The notes: generated by a model not told the origin, from the sequence alone. Positions 1 to 7,495 are shown, numbered from the stretch's first letter. The stretch: 64,000 nt of DNA from Eubacteriaceae bacterium (GCA_910574915.1 CAJTCR010000002.1:22859-86858); one strand, 5' to 3'. Translations and numbers: made by a program.

Positions 1-32
1 CATCCTCTCTCCCAGCGTCCCTTCCTGTAAAA
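1..32 (-). repeat. Right end of a hairpin repeat, family 1 (copy A, cut by the window edge)
   Basis: The first 32 bases match the outer right end of copy C at 6590-6622: the CATCCTCTCTCC arm, then GGCGTCCC-like sequence, then a TTCCTGTAAAA tail. Only this end is inside the window. It lies about 25 bp past the stop of the DUF6311 gene, so a family 1 element follows that operon. Confidence 0.7.
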
Positions 33-57
33 AAAGCCTCACATCCCCTCCAATCCA

Positions 58-2076
58 CTACTCCCGTATCAGCCGTATACCTTTCACCTTCACCGCATCC
101 TGCATATCATTACGCAAGCAGATTTCCAAATCCTGCACATCCTCATTCAGTTGCAAGGACAAATTCAAAACATCCTCCGTCCCTTCCATCCACTGCACCT
201 CATGGCCGCATCCGCCTCGCTGAGAATAGACAATCACCTGCACATTGTTTAAAATCTGCTCTCCCGCAATCTCAATGCGGTAATTCCCGGCAGGCACGCT
301 CCAATAAGGCCCGTAAGAAAGCCCGCCTGCATTTATGATTCTGCCGTCATCTGTGTCTTGCCCGTTTTCCAGATACTGGTTCCCGCCAAACGTCCATACA
401 TTCTCAAACGCTTCCTTTTCCATTGGCGAAAAACCGTCAAAATGCCTGCGGCTTCCGATAATAAACCCGTCGATTTGATAATAATGCAGATCATAATCCA
501 GGCATCTTAACAGGTCTTTGTCATGAAAGATAAATAAATGATCCTCCGGCAGCTTTTCCAGTGCTTCTTCCAGGCGCTTTTGCACCTGCTCCTGCGCCCC
601 TCTTGCCAGATAAAACGTATTCAGCGTTTTTTGATTTCGAAACGCCCAGTCGCCAAACGCATACATCTCCTCATTCGATACCTCGCCTGCAAATACAATA
701 TGCCCGGTTTCTTTTGCAGCTTCCTCCCAGAACGCATCCGTTTTCAGCGGCGAATCATATACTGTTTCTGTCTGAAACTGCTGCTTTTTTGCTTCCAAAA
801 TCAGGTGCATGTCATAAGCCTGCAACACGATTCCCGCAGCGAGCACAGCGGCAAGCATTCGTTTTTCCACGCATTTTGCCAATGCGATCACACTGCAAAG
901 CATCAGTACATAGACAATGATCCAGGAAATACGCCCAGACGCCCGAAAAATAGACATGATTTTAATATAAAGCTCTGGTAACGCAAATTCATGTATGACA
1001 TGGTCTCCCAAAGTTACAACCGGAGAAAATGCCGTCCATGCAGCCACAGCCAGTAAAAATACAATCGAAACCAGCGCCTTCCATTCTCTTTGCAGCACCG
1101 CCCTTGGCTGCTTTGCGTTCAGGAAAAATGCTGCGGCGAGCACAAGCAGCCCGATACATCCGGCGCCCAGATAGGCAAAGCCTTCATACTGCCCGCCCCC
1201 ATACAGCGGCAGATCCTGCAAAATACAAGACCATCCCTGCGGATTAAACAGCGCATTCATATTAAAGCCATAGGCGCCAAGCCCGCCGCTTGCTGCCTGC
1301 ACAGAAGAGGAAAATCCTCCAAGCAGCCATACGGTCACACAGCCTGACAGCACATATAGAAAAAGCACCTCCACACTTTTTTTCACACGCTTTTGCGCCA
1401 AAAGATCTCTGAGACAAAACGCAGCCAGTACCATGCCGCACATCAGCACAAAATAAATATGCACCGCAGGCGCCAGTATGCCCGCTGCGCACGCTGTGCC
1501 AAAGATCTTTTTATTGTCTTCATATTTTCTGTAGGCAAACAAAGGCTCCATTACAAACAGCAAAATCCACTGTCCGGCAAGCGCCGTATGCGCATACATG
1601 CGCCAGATCATAACCGGGGCAAGGGTAAATAAAACACCTGCTGCTACAATAAACAGCCTGTCTTTTGTAAAATGCCTGACAATTCTGGCAGAAAGGCACC
1701 CCTGCAACACAAAGCACAAGATCCCCCAAACGCCAAAATATTGAAACTCTGCCGGCAGAACCGGCGATAAAAGTTTAAAAAATACCGCGAAAATGGGAAT
1801 CGAATCTGTAAAAATTACCGAAACACAGTCGGGATACACCAGACGGTCTGTCATCCCAATCGGAAACATCCACTTTGCGCTGCGATACGCTTTCCATCCA
1901 ATATAGTGCTGCGACAAATCCCCGCCGCTCAGCAGCCAGTCCGTATACGCCGGATGCAGCACACGCACGCCGTAAATCATGCAAAACACCCCTGCCGACA
2001 GCAGCGCAATGATGCCGTACATCGCAGCGTCACATTCCCCTATTTTTTTCCACACACAGCGCTTTTTACCAAGCAT
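58..2076 (-). CDS. Multi-pass membrane protein, DUF6311-like (envelope glycan enzyme, probable)
   Basis: A protein of about 672 residues. The first two thirds are hydrophobic with roughly ten membrane segments, and the last 150 residues form a soluble, beta-rich domain containing GPYWSVPAGNYRIEI. The early loop with GGDLSQHYIGW and the YPDCVSVIFTDSIP segment resemble the DUF6311 family, which looks like polyprenyl-phosphate-sugar-using GT-C glycosyltransferases. That role is inferred from family and context. I chose the ATG at 2076, eight bases after an AAAGAGG ribosome site, over a GTG at 2100. The start overlaps the end of the upstream GT2 gene by 11 bp, so the two are probably translationally coupled. 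The GT2 would make a lipid-linked sugar and this protein would transfer it to a surface acceptor. Confidence 0.75.
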   Translation of the reverse strand: MLGKKRCVWKKIGECDAAMYGIIALLSAGVFCMIYGVRVLHPAYTDWLLSGGDLSQHYIGWKAYRSAKWMFPIGMTDRLVYPDCVSVIFTDSIPIFAVFFKLLSPVLPAEFQYFGVWGILCFVLQGCLSARIVRHFTKDRLFIVAAGVLFTLAPVMIWRMYAHTALAGQWILLFVMEPLFAYRKYEDNKKIFGTACAAGILAPAVHIYFVLMCGMVLAAFCLRDLLAQKRVKKSVEVLFLYVLSGCVTVWLLGGFSSSVQAASGGLGAYGFNMNALFNPQGWSCILQDLPLYGGGQYEGFAYLGAGCIGLLVLAAAFFLNAKQPRAVLQREWKALVSIVFLLAVAAWTAFSPVVTLGDHVIHEFALPELYIKIMSIFRASGRISWIIVYVLMLCSVIALAKCVEKRMLAAVLAAGIVLQAYDMHLILEAKKQQFQTETVYDSPLKTDAFWEEAAKETGHIVFAGEVSNEEMYAFGDWAFRNQKTLNTFYLARGAQEQVQKRLEEALEKLPEDHLFIFHDKDLLRCLDYDLHYYQIDGFIIGSRRHFDGFSPMEKEAFENVWTFGGNQYLENGQDTDDGRIINAGGLSYGPYWSVPAGNYRIEIAGEQILNNVQVIVYSQRGGCGHEVQWMEGTEDVLNLSLQLNEDVQDLEICLRNDMQDAVKVKGIRLIRE

Positions 2077-3061
2077 CTTTACAACCTCTTTCTTTCGCAC
2101 AGCAGCTTTCGCAGCAGCGCTTGTTCGTATTTGTTTGATTGGACTCCGAAATAATATAATGTGGCCTGTGTTTTGTCTCCATATAAATTTTCGCTATGTA
2201 CTGCCCGCTGATTCCGATACAAAACAACTGGATTCCCGCCATAAACACAATTACGCAAATCAGCGACGCCCAGCCGGCAACCGGATCTCCAAAGCATACC
2301 CTGCGCACGACAATTACCGCCAGAAAAAGCAGTGAAACCACGGTCATAATAATGCCAAACAGCGAGGACAAGTACAGCGGCGTCTGGGAAAAATTAATAA
2401 TTCCGTCCAGCGCATATTTGCACAGGTTCCAAAAATTCCATTTTGTCTCTCCCGCAACACGCCCGACGTTTTCAAACGGCATCCAATACGTCCGAAACCC
2501 TACCCATCCGAAAATCCCTTTTGAAAAACGGTTATATTCCCCGATCTGAACAACCGCATCCGCCATATCCTTTTTCATTAACCGGAAATCACGTGCACCG
2601 TCCACAATATCAGAATCAGAAATCCGGTTAATCATCCAGTAAAATTTCCTCGCAAAAAAGGAGCGGATCACAGGCTCTCCCTCCCTGCTGACGCGCCTGG
2701 TTGCCACACTGTCATATTCTCCCGACTCCAAAACCTCAAGCATCTGCGGCAAAAGCGACGGCGGATCCTGCATATCCGCATCCATCACCGCTACATAATC
2801 GCCGCCTGCATAGCGAAACCCTGCATACATAGCCGCCTCCTTCCCAAAATTTCTCGAAAAAGACAAATACACAATATGCGGGTCTTTTTTTGCCAGCTCC
2901 TTGATCACCTGCAACGTCTGATCCTTAGAACCGTCATTGACCAAAATCAATTCATAATCATACGCAAGCCGCGCCATCACCGATGTAACCTCCGCATAAA
3001 AATATGGCAGCGCTTCCTGTTCATTATAACACGGAACAATGATCGATACTTTTTCCTGCAT
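2066..3061 (-). CDS. Family 2 glycosyltransferase, GtrB/DPM1-like, membrane anchored
   Basis: A protein of about 331 residues. The N-terminal GT-A domain opens with SIIVPCYNEQEAL, contains LVNDGSKDQT, and has the metal-binding DAD followed by MQDPP near residue 95. Two C-terminal membrane helices follow (around residues 235-260 and 270-295). This architecture is typical of GtrB, ArnC and DPM1-type enzymes that move a sugar from a nucleotide onto undecaprenyl phosphate at the inner face of the membrane. I chose the ATG at 3061 because GGGAG sits just upstream and the conserved domain starts at once; the longer reading to 3106 adds 15 charged residues. It is the first gene of a two-gene operon that starts downstream of a probable invertible promoter and a hairpin terminator-like structure. 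Confidence 0.88.
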   Translation of the reverse strand: MQEKVSIIVPCYNEQEALPYFYAEVTSVMARLAYDYELILVNDGSKDQTLQVIKELAKKDPHIVYLSFSRNFGKEAAMYAGFRYAGGDYVAVMDADMQDPPSLLPQMLEVLESGEYDSVATRRVSREGEPVIRSFFARKFYWMINRISDSDIVDGARDFRLMKKDMADAVVQIGEYNRFSKGIFGWVGFRTYWMPFENVGRVAGETKWNFWNLCKYALDGIINFSQTPLYLSSLFGIIMTVVSLLFLAVIVVRRVCFGDPVAGWASLICVIVFMAGIQLFCIGISGQYIAKIYMETKHRPHYIISESNQTNTNKRCCESCCAKERGCKDAW

Positions 3062-3096
3062 TTGCTGCTCCCTCTCTCTTTTCCTGCCCCGCACAT

Positions 3097-3127
3097 AAAA
3101 AGCCATGCGTTTTCTCTGTATGGCTTT
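3097..3127 (-). terminator. Terminator-like hairpin in the leader of the glycosyltransferase operon
   Basis: Read on the minus strand, AAAGCCAT (3120-3127) pairs with ATGGCTTT (3099-3106) across a 13-nt loop and runs into five T. It lies between the inverted-repeat segment and the glycosyltransferase start at 3061. It could act as an attenuator on transcripts that start in that segment. The T run is short, so efficiency is uncertain. Confidence 0.4.
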
Positions 3128-3309
3128 CTAAAAACCATCGAATGATGTTTTGCAACTCTATTTGTAATGCATAACTTTTTATAGAGAATTGTTATGTATG
3201 ATATCTATCGTTAATCTGTACAAAGCCGCTAAAATCAACGGTTTTAGTGAGAACGCATGAAAAAAAGAAAAATTTCAATAAAATAAAAAAAGGCTCTGCG
3301 CCACACATT

Positions 3310-3339
3310 ATCATAGCAAAATATAACCGCAAACGACAA
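3310..3339 (-). promoter_or_regulatory. Candidate promoter facing the glycosyltransferase operon
   Basis: On the minus strand, TTGTCG (3334-3339) and TATGAT (3310-3315) are separated by 18 bp. It points toward the glycosyltransferase gene in the orientation seen here. It is a weak match in AT-rich DNA, so it may be chance. Confidence 0.3.
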
Positions 3340-3421
3340 TCAATCTTCTGTGCTAATCAACTAATTTTTAGAAAATATATATTGAAAAACTATGCAATTT
3401 CACTTATTTTTACAATTAGAG

Positions 3422-3450
3422 TTGCAAAATCAGGCAAAAACAGATAGAAT
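3422..3450 (+). promoter_or_regulatory. Candidate promoter facing away from the operon inside the invertible segment
   Basis: TTGCAA (3422-3427) and TAGAAT (3445-3450) are spaced by exactly 17 bp on the plus strand. It is the better-spaced promoter in the segment. As read it fires away from the glycosyltransferase operon; after inversion it would fire into it. If it is the real promoter, this assembly shows the OFF state. Confidence 0.35.
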
Positions 3451-3570
3451 ACTTACAACCTATATTTAAGGAAATCATAGCTACTGTAAGCACAAAAACA
3501 CATAACAATTCTCTATAAAAAGTTATCTAAAAATCTGTCTATTACTGCCGTAACTCCGTAGATTTATAAT

Positions 3571-3609
3571 AAAAAAGCTAAACTACATATTTTAGATCTG
3601 TAGTTTAGC
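3571..3609 (-). terminator. Intrinsic terminator of the XRE regulator gene
   Basis: GCTAAACTACA (3577-3587) pairs perfectly with TGTAGTTTAGC (3599-3609) around an 11-nt loop. On the minus strand the stem is followed by six T. It begins 15 bp after the stop of the XRE gene. Confidence 0.88.
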
Positions 3610-3623
3610 ACCATGTTTTATTC

Positions 3624-3950
3624 TTATATAGCAGCTTTCTTCTCAATCACAAGCCCATACCCCAAAGCATCCAGTATACTGCAAAATGTCTGTAATGATG
3701 GGCTATGATTCTTTTTTTCCAATCTCGAAATTGCTTGTTGTGTATTTCCTGTCATCTTTGCAAGTTCTGACTGCGAAATATTCTCTTTTTTGCGTATTTC
3801 AATTAATCTATCAACTAGCTCTTTATCATCACTGGACACATAAAAAGTCGGTGCCGGCATTCCATTTCGCTCTGTAAGAGGAATATTCTCATTCTCAATT
3901 TCAATAGCCTGAAGCAGTCCCTGCATTGTATCATCAAAAAATTTACTCAT
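3624..3950 (-). CDS. XRE-family helix-turn-helix protein (HigA-like)
   Basis: A protein of about 108 residues. The C-terminal half is a Cro/CI-type DNA-binding domain: IRKKENISQSELAKMTGNTQ, then AISRLEKKNHSPSLQT, ending in GYGLVIEKK. That ending is common in antitoxins of the HigA type. I chose the ATG at 3950, which follows a GAGGA ribosome site at ten bases. The longer frame to 4019 would run into the upstream acetolactate synthase gene. No RelE/HigB-type toxin lies beside it, so it is a lone regulator or an orphan antitoxin. The gene is more AT-rich than its neighbours, and a strong terminator follows it. Confidence 0.8.
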   Translation of the reverse strand: MSKFFDDTMQGLLQAIEIENENIPLTERNGMPAPTFYVSSDDKELVDRLIEIRKKENISQSELAKMTGNTQQAISRLEKKNHSPSLQTFCSILDALGYGLVIEKKAAI

Positions 3951-4005
3951 AATATTTATTCCTCGTATTTTTCTATTTTTAGCATACATCAAATTTGTTG
4001 TTTCG

Positions 4006-5766
4006 TCAATCTCTTTCATGCATCCCTGTAATCATATCCCACAACGGTTTTCCAGGCGGTACGATCGGCAGTACATTTTCTTCTTCCCGAATGATAAACT
4101 CAAGCAAAGTCGGCACCCGTGTCTCCTCTTTTGCCGACAGCAGCACCTCCCGAACCTCCTCCTGCCGTTTTACCCGATATCCTCTCGCACCATAGCTTTC
4201 CGCCAGCCTGACAAAATCGGGCGTATATTCCGTTTCCGTACCGCATGTCCGCGCACGGCTCTTTTGCTGTCGCATACAGGTACCGGCATACCGTCTGCCA
4301 TAAAATAATTCCTGCCATTGGCGGACATTTCCCAGGTAACCGTTATTCATGACACAGATGATAATCGGAAGCTCATATATAACAGCCGTTGCCAGTTCCT
4401 GTATGTTCATTTGTATGCCGCCGTCTCCGCATATAGCAAGAACCTCACGCTTTGGATCTGCAAGCTTTGCTCCGATCGCTGCCGGCAGCCCGTATCCCAT
4501 CGTGCCCATTCCGCCGGAAGTCAAAAGGCGCCCTTCTCCTGTGATTTCCAAAAACTGCGTTGTCCACAACTGGTTCTGCCCTACGTCCGTTGTTATCACA
4601 GCATGTGGAAACAATGCGTTGATTTCCTTTAAAATTCCATAAGGCGTTACGCATTTCTGCGTTTCCTGCTCTTTGCCAAGCGGATATTGGCACTTCCAGC
4701 CAGAAATTTGCTCCCGCCATAATGTGGTATCCAAAGCGGATGCCTGTTTGCATAAGGCGTCTGCTGCTTTTTTCGCATCTATGGCAATAGAAAGATCGAT
4801 CTTCACTTCACGGGAAACCGACACAGGCACAAGGTCGATCTGAATGACTGCCGCGCCTGGTGCAAACCGGGCAGCATTTCCTGTTACCCGGTCGTTTAGC
4901 CGCGTCCCGATTAAGCATAGGGCGTCACATTGGCTGACCGCCATATTTGCCGCATAGCTTCCGTGGATTCCAATATTTCCGACATACAGCGGGTGATTCG
5001 TCGGCAATGCGCCTTTTCCCATAATCGTTGTAACGACTGGAATGCCTGTTTTTTCTGCAAGCTTTGCCGTCTCTTTTTCTGCACGCGCCAGATGTACGCC
5101 GTTTCCCAAAAGAAACAGCGGCTTGCCCGCACCCGCAAGAACTTCGAAAGCTTTTTTAATCTGCTGCCGGCATATTTTTTCCTGCGCCGCTATCCGTTCT
5201 GCCGTTTTTTCTGTTTGAATGCTGTTTTGCAGAACCGGCTTGGGCGGATAAACCGGACTGCCTGCTTCCTGCTGGATATCTTTTGGCAGATCTACGACTA
5301 CGACACCTTTCCTTCCCGTGGATGCGACCGCAAACGCCTGTTGCAATATGCTTGCCAAATCTTTGCGGTCGCGGACGGACACCGCCCATTTTGTGATGCT
5401 TTTGGTAATCGATACAATATCTACTTCCTGGAACGCCGCATTGCCAATCAGACGTGTCGATACCTGACCGGTAATGCACACAAGCGGCACACTATCAGAA
5501 CCTGCCGTTGCGATCCCCGTCACCAGATTGGTTGCCCCCGGGCCGCTCGTAACAAGGCAGACGCCTGTTTTTCCTGTGAGCCGCGCATAACCGTCTGCCG
5601 CATGGATCAGTCCCTGCTCATGCCGCGGCTGTATCATGCGAATGCTGCTTTCTTTGTACAGTGCATCAAACAAATCGATCACCTGTCCTCCCGGATACGC
5701 AAACAGCGTATCCACCTGTTCCGCCAGCAACGCCTTCACAACTAATTCTGCTCCTGTAATCTGCAT
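4006..5766 (-). CDS. ilvB: Acetolactate synthase large subunit, first copy (ThDP-dependent)
   Basis: A protein of 586 residues, normal for the family. It joins two pyruvates (or pyruvate and 2-oxobutyrate) in branched-chain amino acid synthesis or acetoin formation. Visible marks are YPGGQVIDLFDALY, the ThDP-activating glutamate in RHEQGL near residue 51, and the ThDP-binding GDGG...MNN segment near residue 440. The ATG at 5766 follows GGAAGGAG. No small subunit is adjacent, unlike the second copy at 15178-16899, so this one may act alone or share IlvN. Like that copy it has an inserted Cys-containing loop after FYGRRYAGT (TCMRQQKSRARTCG). A 16-bp palindrome lies 52 bp upstream. The gene name follows the family; a catabolic acetolactate synthase is the alternative. 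Confidence 0.85.
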   Translation of the reverse strand: MQITGAELVVKALLAEQVDTLFAYPGGQVIDLFDALYKESSIRMIQPRHEQGLIHAADGYARLTGKTGVCLVTSGPGATNLVTGIATAGSDSVPLVCITGQVSTRLIGNAAFQEVDIVSITKSITKWAVSVRDRKDLASILQQAFAVASTGRKGVVVVDLPKDIQQEAGSPVYPPKPVLQNSIQTEKTAERIAAQEKICRQQIKKAFEVLAGAGKPLFLLGNGVHLARAEKETAKLAEKTGIPVVTTIMGKGALPTNHPLYVGNIGIHGSYAANMAVSQCDALCLIGTRLNDRVTGNAARFAPGAAVIQIDLVPVSVSREVKIDLSIAIDAKKAADALCKQASALDTTLWREQISGWKCQYPLGKEQETQKCVTPYGILKEINALFPHAVITTDVGQNQLWTTQFLEITGEGRLLTSGGMGTMGYGLPAAIGAKLADPKREVLAICGDGGIQMNIQELATAVIYELPIIICVMNNGYLGNVRQWQELFYGRRYAGTCMRQQKSRARTCGTETEYTPDFVRLAESYGARGYRVKRQEEVREVLLSAKEETRVPTLLEFIIREEENVLPIVPPGKPLWDMITGMHERD

Positions 5767-5817
5767 ATTTTTCTCCTTCCTTTATGTACATAGCAATTTC
5801 ACAAGTATATAGATAAC

Positions 5818-5833
5818 AAGCAAGTACTCGCTT
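5818..5833. promoter_or_regulatory. Palindrome upstream of ilvB, possible repressor operator
   Basis: AAGCAAGT/ACTCGCTT is a 16-bp inverted repeat with one mismatch, 52 bp upstream of the ilvB start. Its size and symmetry suit a TetR-type operator, and a TetR gene lies 0.8 kb away. No matching full site is seen at the TetR promoter, so the link is weak. Confidence 0.35.
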
Positions 5834-5886
5834 GCATTTTGAGTATTTTTTTCGGCACCGCTTTTATACAGTACCGATGTCAGCCC

Positions 5887-6215
5887 CTAGAGCGAACTAA
5901 TTTGGATTGCTTTGGTAAATTTTTACAGGAAGGGACGCTGGGAAAGAGGATGTGTCTCCCCTGGCTGCGTCCGTTCCAGAATGCTAAGAATCCCTAAGTA
6001 TCCTGCTGGTATGCTGTGACTGTGGACGGTCGCGGCACCTAGTTCGCTGCCTGCTGGCAGCTAAAGGTGCCGCTTGGCTGCGCCCCTGGTTGTTTTGCAG
6101 AATACTAAGGGCTTCTAAGCATTCTTCCAAAGCCGCAGCCAGGGAAGGCACATCCTCTCTCCCGGCTGCTTTTCGTAAATGCTACGAAACAAGCGCAATA
6201 TGGTTTGGTTTATCT
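5887..6215 (+). repeat. Hairpin repeat family 1, copy B
   Basis: It starts with CTAGAGCG. The outer arms 5946-5969 and 6134-6157 pair over 22 of 24 positions. The inner hairpin GCGGCACCT/AGGTGCCGC lies at 6032-6073. The right end matches copy C as far as TATGGTTTG and then diverges, so the far terminus is lost. Together with copy C it fills most of the 870-bp gap between the ilvB and tetR genes. I see no gene in this gap. Confidence 0.85.
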
Positions 6216-6321
6216 ACCATGAACAAAATCAACCCTATGATAGAACAGATTCTAGGTTGTTTTACATGAAGAACCTGTACAAAATAGTTCCTTGGAAAAC
6301 GCAAATCTAATAAAATTCACT

Positions 6322-6651
6322 CTAGTACAGCGAACAAACCATAGCGGGCTCGTTTGGTAGCACTTGCGAAGAACAGCCGGGAGAGAGGATGGGTACACTC
6401 TGGCGGCGGCTTTGGAAGAATGTTTAGAATTGCTTGGTATTCTGCAAAACAACTAGGGGCGCAGCCAAGCGGCACCTTTAGCTGCCAGCAGGCAGCGAAC
6501 TAGGTGCCGCGACCGGACACAGCCACAACGTAGTAGCAGGATACCTAGTAATTCTTAACATTCTGGAACGGACGCCGCCAGAGTGTACCCATCCTCTCTC
6601 CTGGCGTCCCTTCTTGTAAAAGTTTACCAAAATAACTCAAACACGCTCTAG
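6322..6651 (-). repeat. Hairpin repeat family 1, copy C (complete, 330 bp)
   Basis: CTAG stands at both ends (6322-6325 and 6648-6651). The outer arms 6381-6408 and 6573-6600 are perfectly complementary over 28 bp. The inner hairpin is at 6469-6510. It lies in the opposite orientation to copy B, with the tails facing each other. Its right end supplies the last codons and the stop of the TetR gene. It is the best reference copy for the family. It contains no reading frame that looks coding. Confidence 0.9.
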
Positions 6652-7215
6652 CCCCTTCACAAGCATCTGCACGCTATGCCTGATATATGCATCCTGTCCG
6701 ACTTTTACAAACGCTTCCCCAAACGACGCGCGCAAAAAAGTATATCCAAATACTGCCGAAAAAAATGTTACGGCAAACGTATCAATCTCTGTCTCTGGCA
6801 GCTTTCCTTTTTCCTGCATCTTACGCAGGTAATCGGTAAATGCCGTTAAAAAAGCCTGCGGAACTTTTTGAATAAACGGGGCTGTTTCTTCATAGATCTG
6901 CGGCGCGCGCAGCCCAATCGACAAGTTGACAAACTCAGGCGTCATCCTATCCATATACATCCTCATAAACATTTCCAAATCGGTAGTAAGCTCCCAGGAA
7001 ACCTTTTCAAAGATGTCCGGCGTGATGCCGGCACGCCACTGCGCCTGACTGACTCCCTCTAAAACGATCTCTTTTTTGCTTTGAAATTTGCGGAAAAGCG
7101 TACACTCGTTGACTCCTGCCGTTTTTGCTATTTCTTTTGTCGTCGTGGCAACATAACCTTTTTCACGGATTAATACCATTGCCGCATCTACAATCTTCTG
7201 ACTTGTTTCGTCCAA
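6637..7215 (-). CDS. TetR/AcrR-family transcriptional regulator
   Basis: A protein of about 192 residues. The N-terminal helix-turn-helix is clear: IVDAAMVLIREKGYVATTTKEI and GVNECTLFRKFQSKKEI, followed by a ligand-binding helical domain. The start is probably the TTG at 7215: GGAGGGAG lies seven bases upstream of it and would overlap the codons of the alternative ATG at 7230. The final residues LERV and the TGA stop are read from the end of repeat copy C, so the original C-terminus was probably changed when the element inserted. It is divergent from the ABC-F gene. An AAGTG-TT-CACTT dyad at 7233-7244, just upstream of the coding start, could be an autoregulatory operator. Its target is unknown; the ABC-F gene is the nearest candidate. 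Confidence 0.85.
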   Translation of the reverse strand: MDETSQKIVDAAMVLIREKGYVATTTKEIAKTAGVNECTLFRKFQSKKEIVLEGVSQAQWRAGITPDIFEKVSWELTTDLEMFMRMYMDRMTPEFVNLSIGLRAPQIYEETAPFIQKVPQAFLTAFTDYLRKMQEKGKLPETEIDTFAVTFFSAVFGYTFLRASFGEAFVKVGQDAYIRHSVQMLVKGLERV

Positions 7216-7334
7216 ATTTACTCCCTCCATGCAAGTGTTCACTTTCATTTTAACAAAGGAAGCTCGTCCCGTCAACCCTTTAGGATATCTTATCACTGTT
7301 TTGCAAAACTTTTTCATTTTTCTAAAAAAAACAC

Positions 7335-7362
7335 TTGCATTTCCAAAATATTATGCTATAAT
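7335..7362 (+). promoter_or_regulatory. Promoter of the ABC-F leader transcript
   Basis: A perfect TATAAT (7357-7362) lies 16 bp after TTGCAT (7335-7340). The sequence AACACTTGCAT at 7330-7340, which overlaps the -35, is repeated inverted at 7229-7239 beside the TetR start, so the divergent regulator could bind both. The transcript would begin near 7369, leaving a leader of about 285 nt before the ABC-F start. Confidence 0.65.
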
Positions 7363-7406
7363 GATGCTGATTATAAAGAAAGGGCACAGATGTGCAGGGT
7401 GAGAAA

Positions 7407-7421
7407 ATGATTATTCGATAA
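7407..7421 (+). CDS. Possible four-residue leader peptide (MIIR)
   Basis: An AGGGTGAG ribosome site is followed closely by ATG-ATT-ATT-CGA-TAA. Short leader peptides ahead of ABC-F and other ribosome-protection genes are known to sense stalled ribosomes and control a downstream terminator. The position, between promoter and hairpins, fits that model. A frame this short can occur by chance. Confidence 0.4.
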   Translation: MIIR

Positions 7422-7451
7422 TTTAGTTTGGATGTCGCAATTTAAAAACTG

Positions 7452-7495
7452 CCTGGAAGGCTGTTAGACAATGATTGTCTAACAAGGGCTCCAGG
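7452..7495 (+). promoter_or_regulatory. Nested hairpin in the ABC-F leader
   Basis: An inner stem TGTTAGACAA/TTGTCTAACA (7462-7471 with 7475-7484) is perfect with a three-base loop. It is enclosed by CCTGGA/TCCAGG (7452-7457 with 7490-7495). It lies between the possible leader peptide and the terminator and may be part of an antitermination switch. I do not recognise it as a known riboswitch class. Confidence 0.6.

Larger units (their letters stand above)
3171..3526. promoter_or_regulatory. Probable invertible promoter segment (302 bp between perfect 27-bp inverted repeats)
   Basis: Bases 3171-3197 are the exact reverse complement of 3500-3526 (27 of 27). The left repeat begins ATAACTTTTTATAGAGAATT. 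Each repeat also carries ATAAC and GTTAT near its own ends, a dyad like those in site-specific recombinase crossover sites. The 302 bp between them are AT-rich and hold no convincing gene, but do hold promoter-like sequences in both directions. No direct target duplication flanks the repeats, which argues against a simple transposon. The segment lies directly upstream of the minus-strand glycosyltransferase operon. Established precedent: invertible promoters control surface glycan and flagellar operons in Bacteroides and in Clostridioides. No recombinase gene is present in this window. Confidence 0.65.

Noticed and set aside
538..981. Plus-strand open frames opposite the DUF6311 gene
   Set aside because: They lack ribosome sites and family features and lie wholly opposite a well-supported gene.
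3247..3447. A 66-residue open frame inside the invertible segment
   Set aside because: It is low-complexity, Lys/Asn/Ile-rich and without a ribosome site; the segment is better explained as regulatory DNA.
3171..3526. The same segment as a MITE or minimal insertion sequence
   Set aside because: No target-site duplication flanks the 27-bp repeats and the ends do not match the CTAG elements; inversion is the simpler reading, though a MITE is not excluded.
5767..5886. A T-box or other amino-acid-sensing leader before ilvB
   Set aside because: Only 120 bp lie between the gene and repeat copy B and no T-box motif or terminator/antiterminator pair is visible.
6252..6452. Open frames inside the family 1 repeats (6252-6452, 44483-45193, 62922-63170)
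   Set aside because: The same arm sequence gives similar short frames in several copies, but they change frame between copies and have no ribosome sites.
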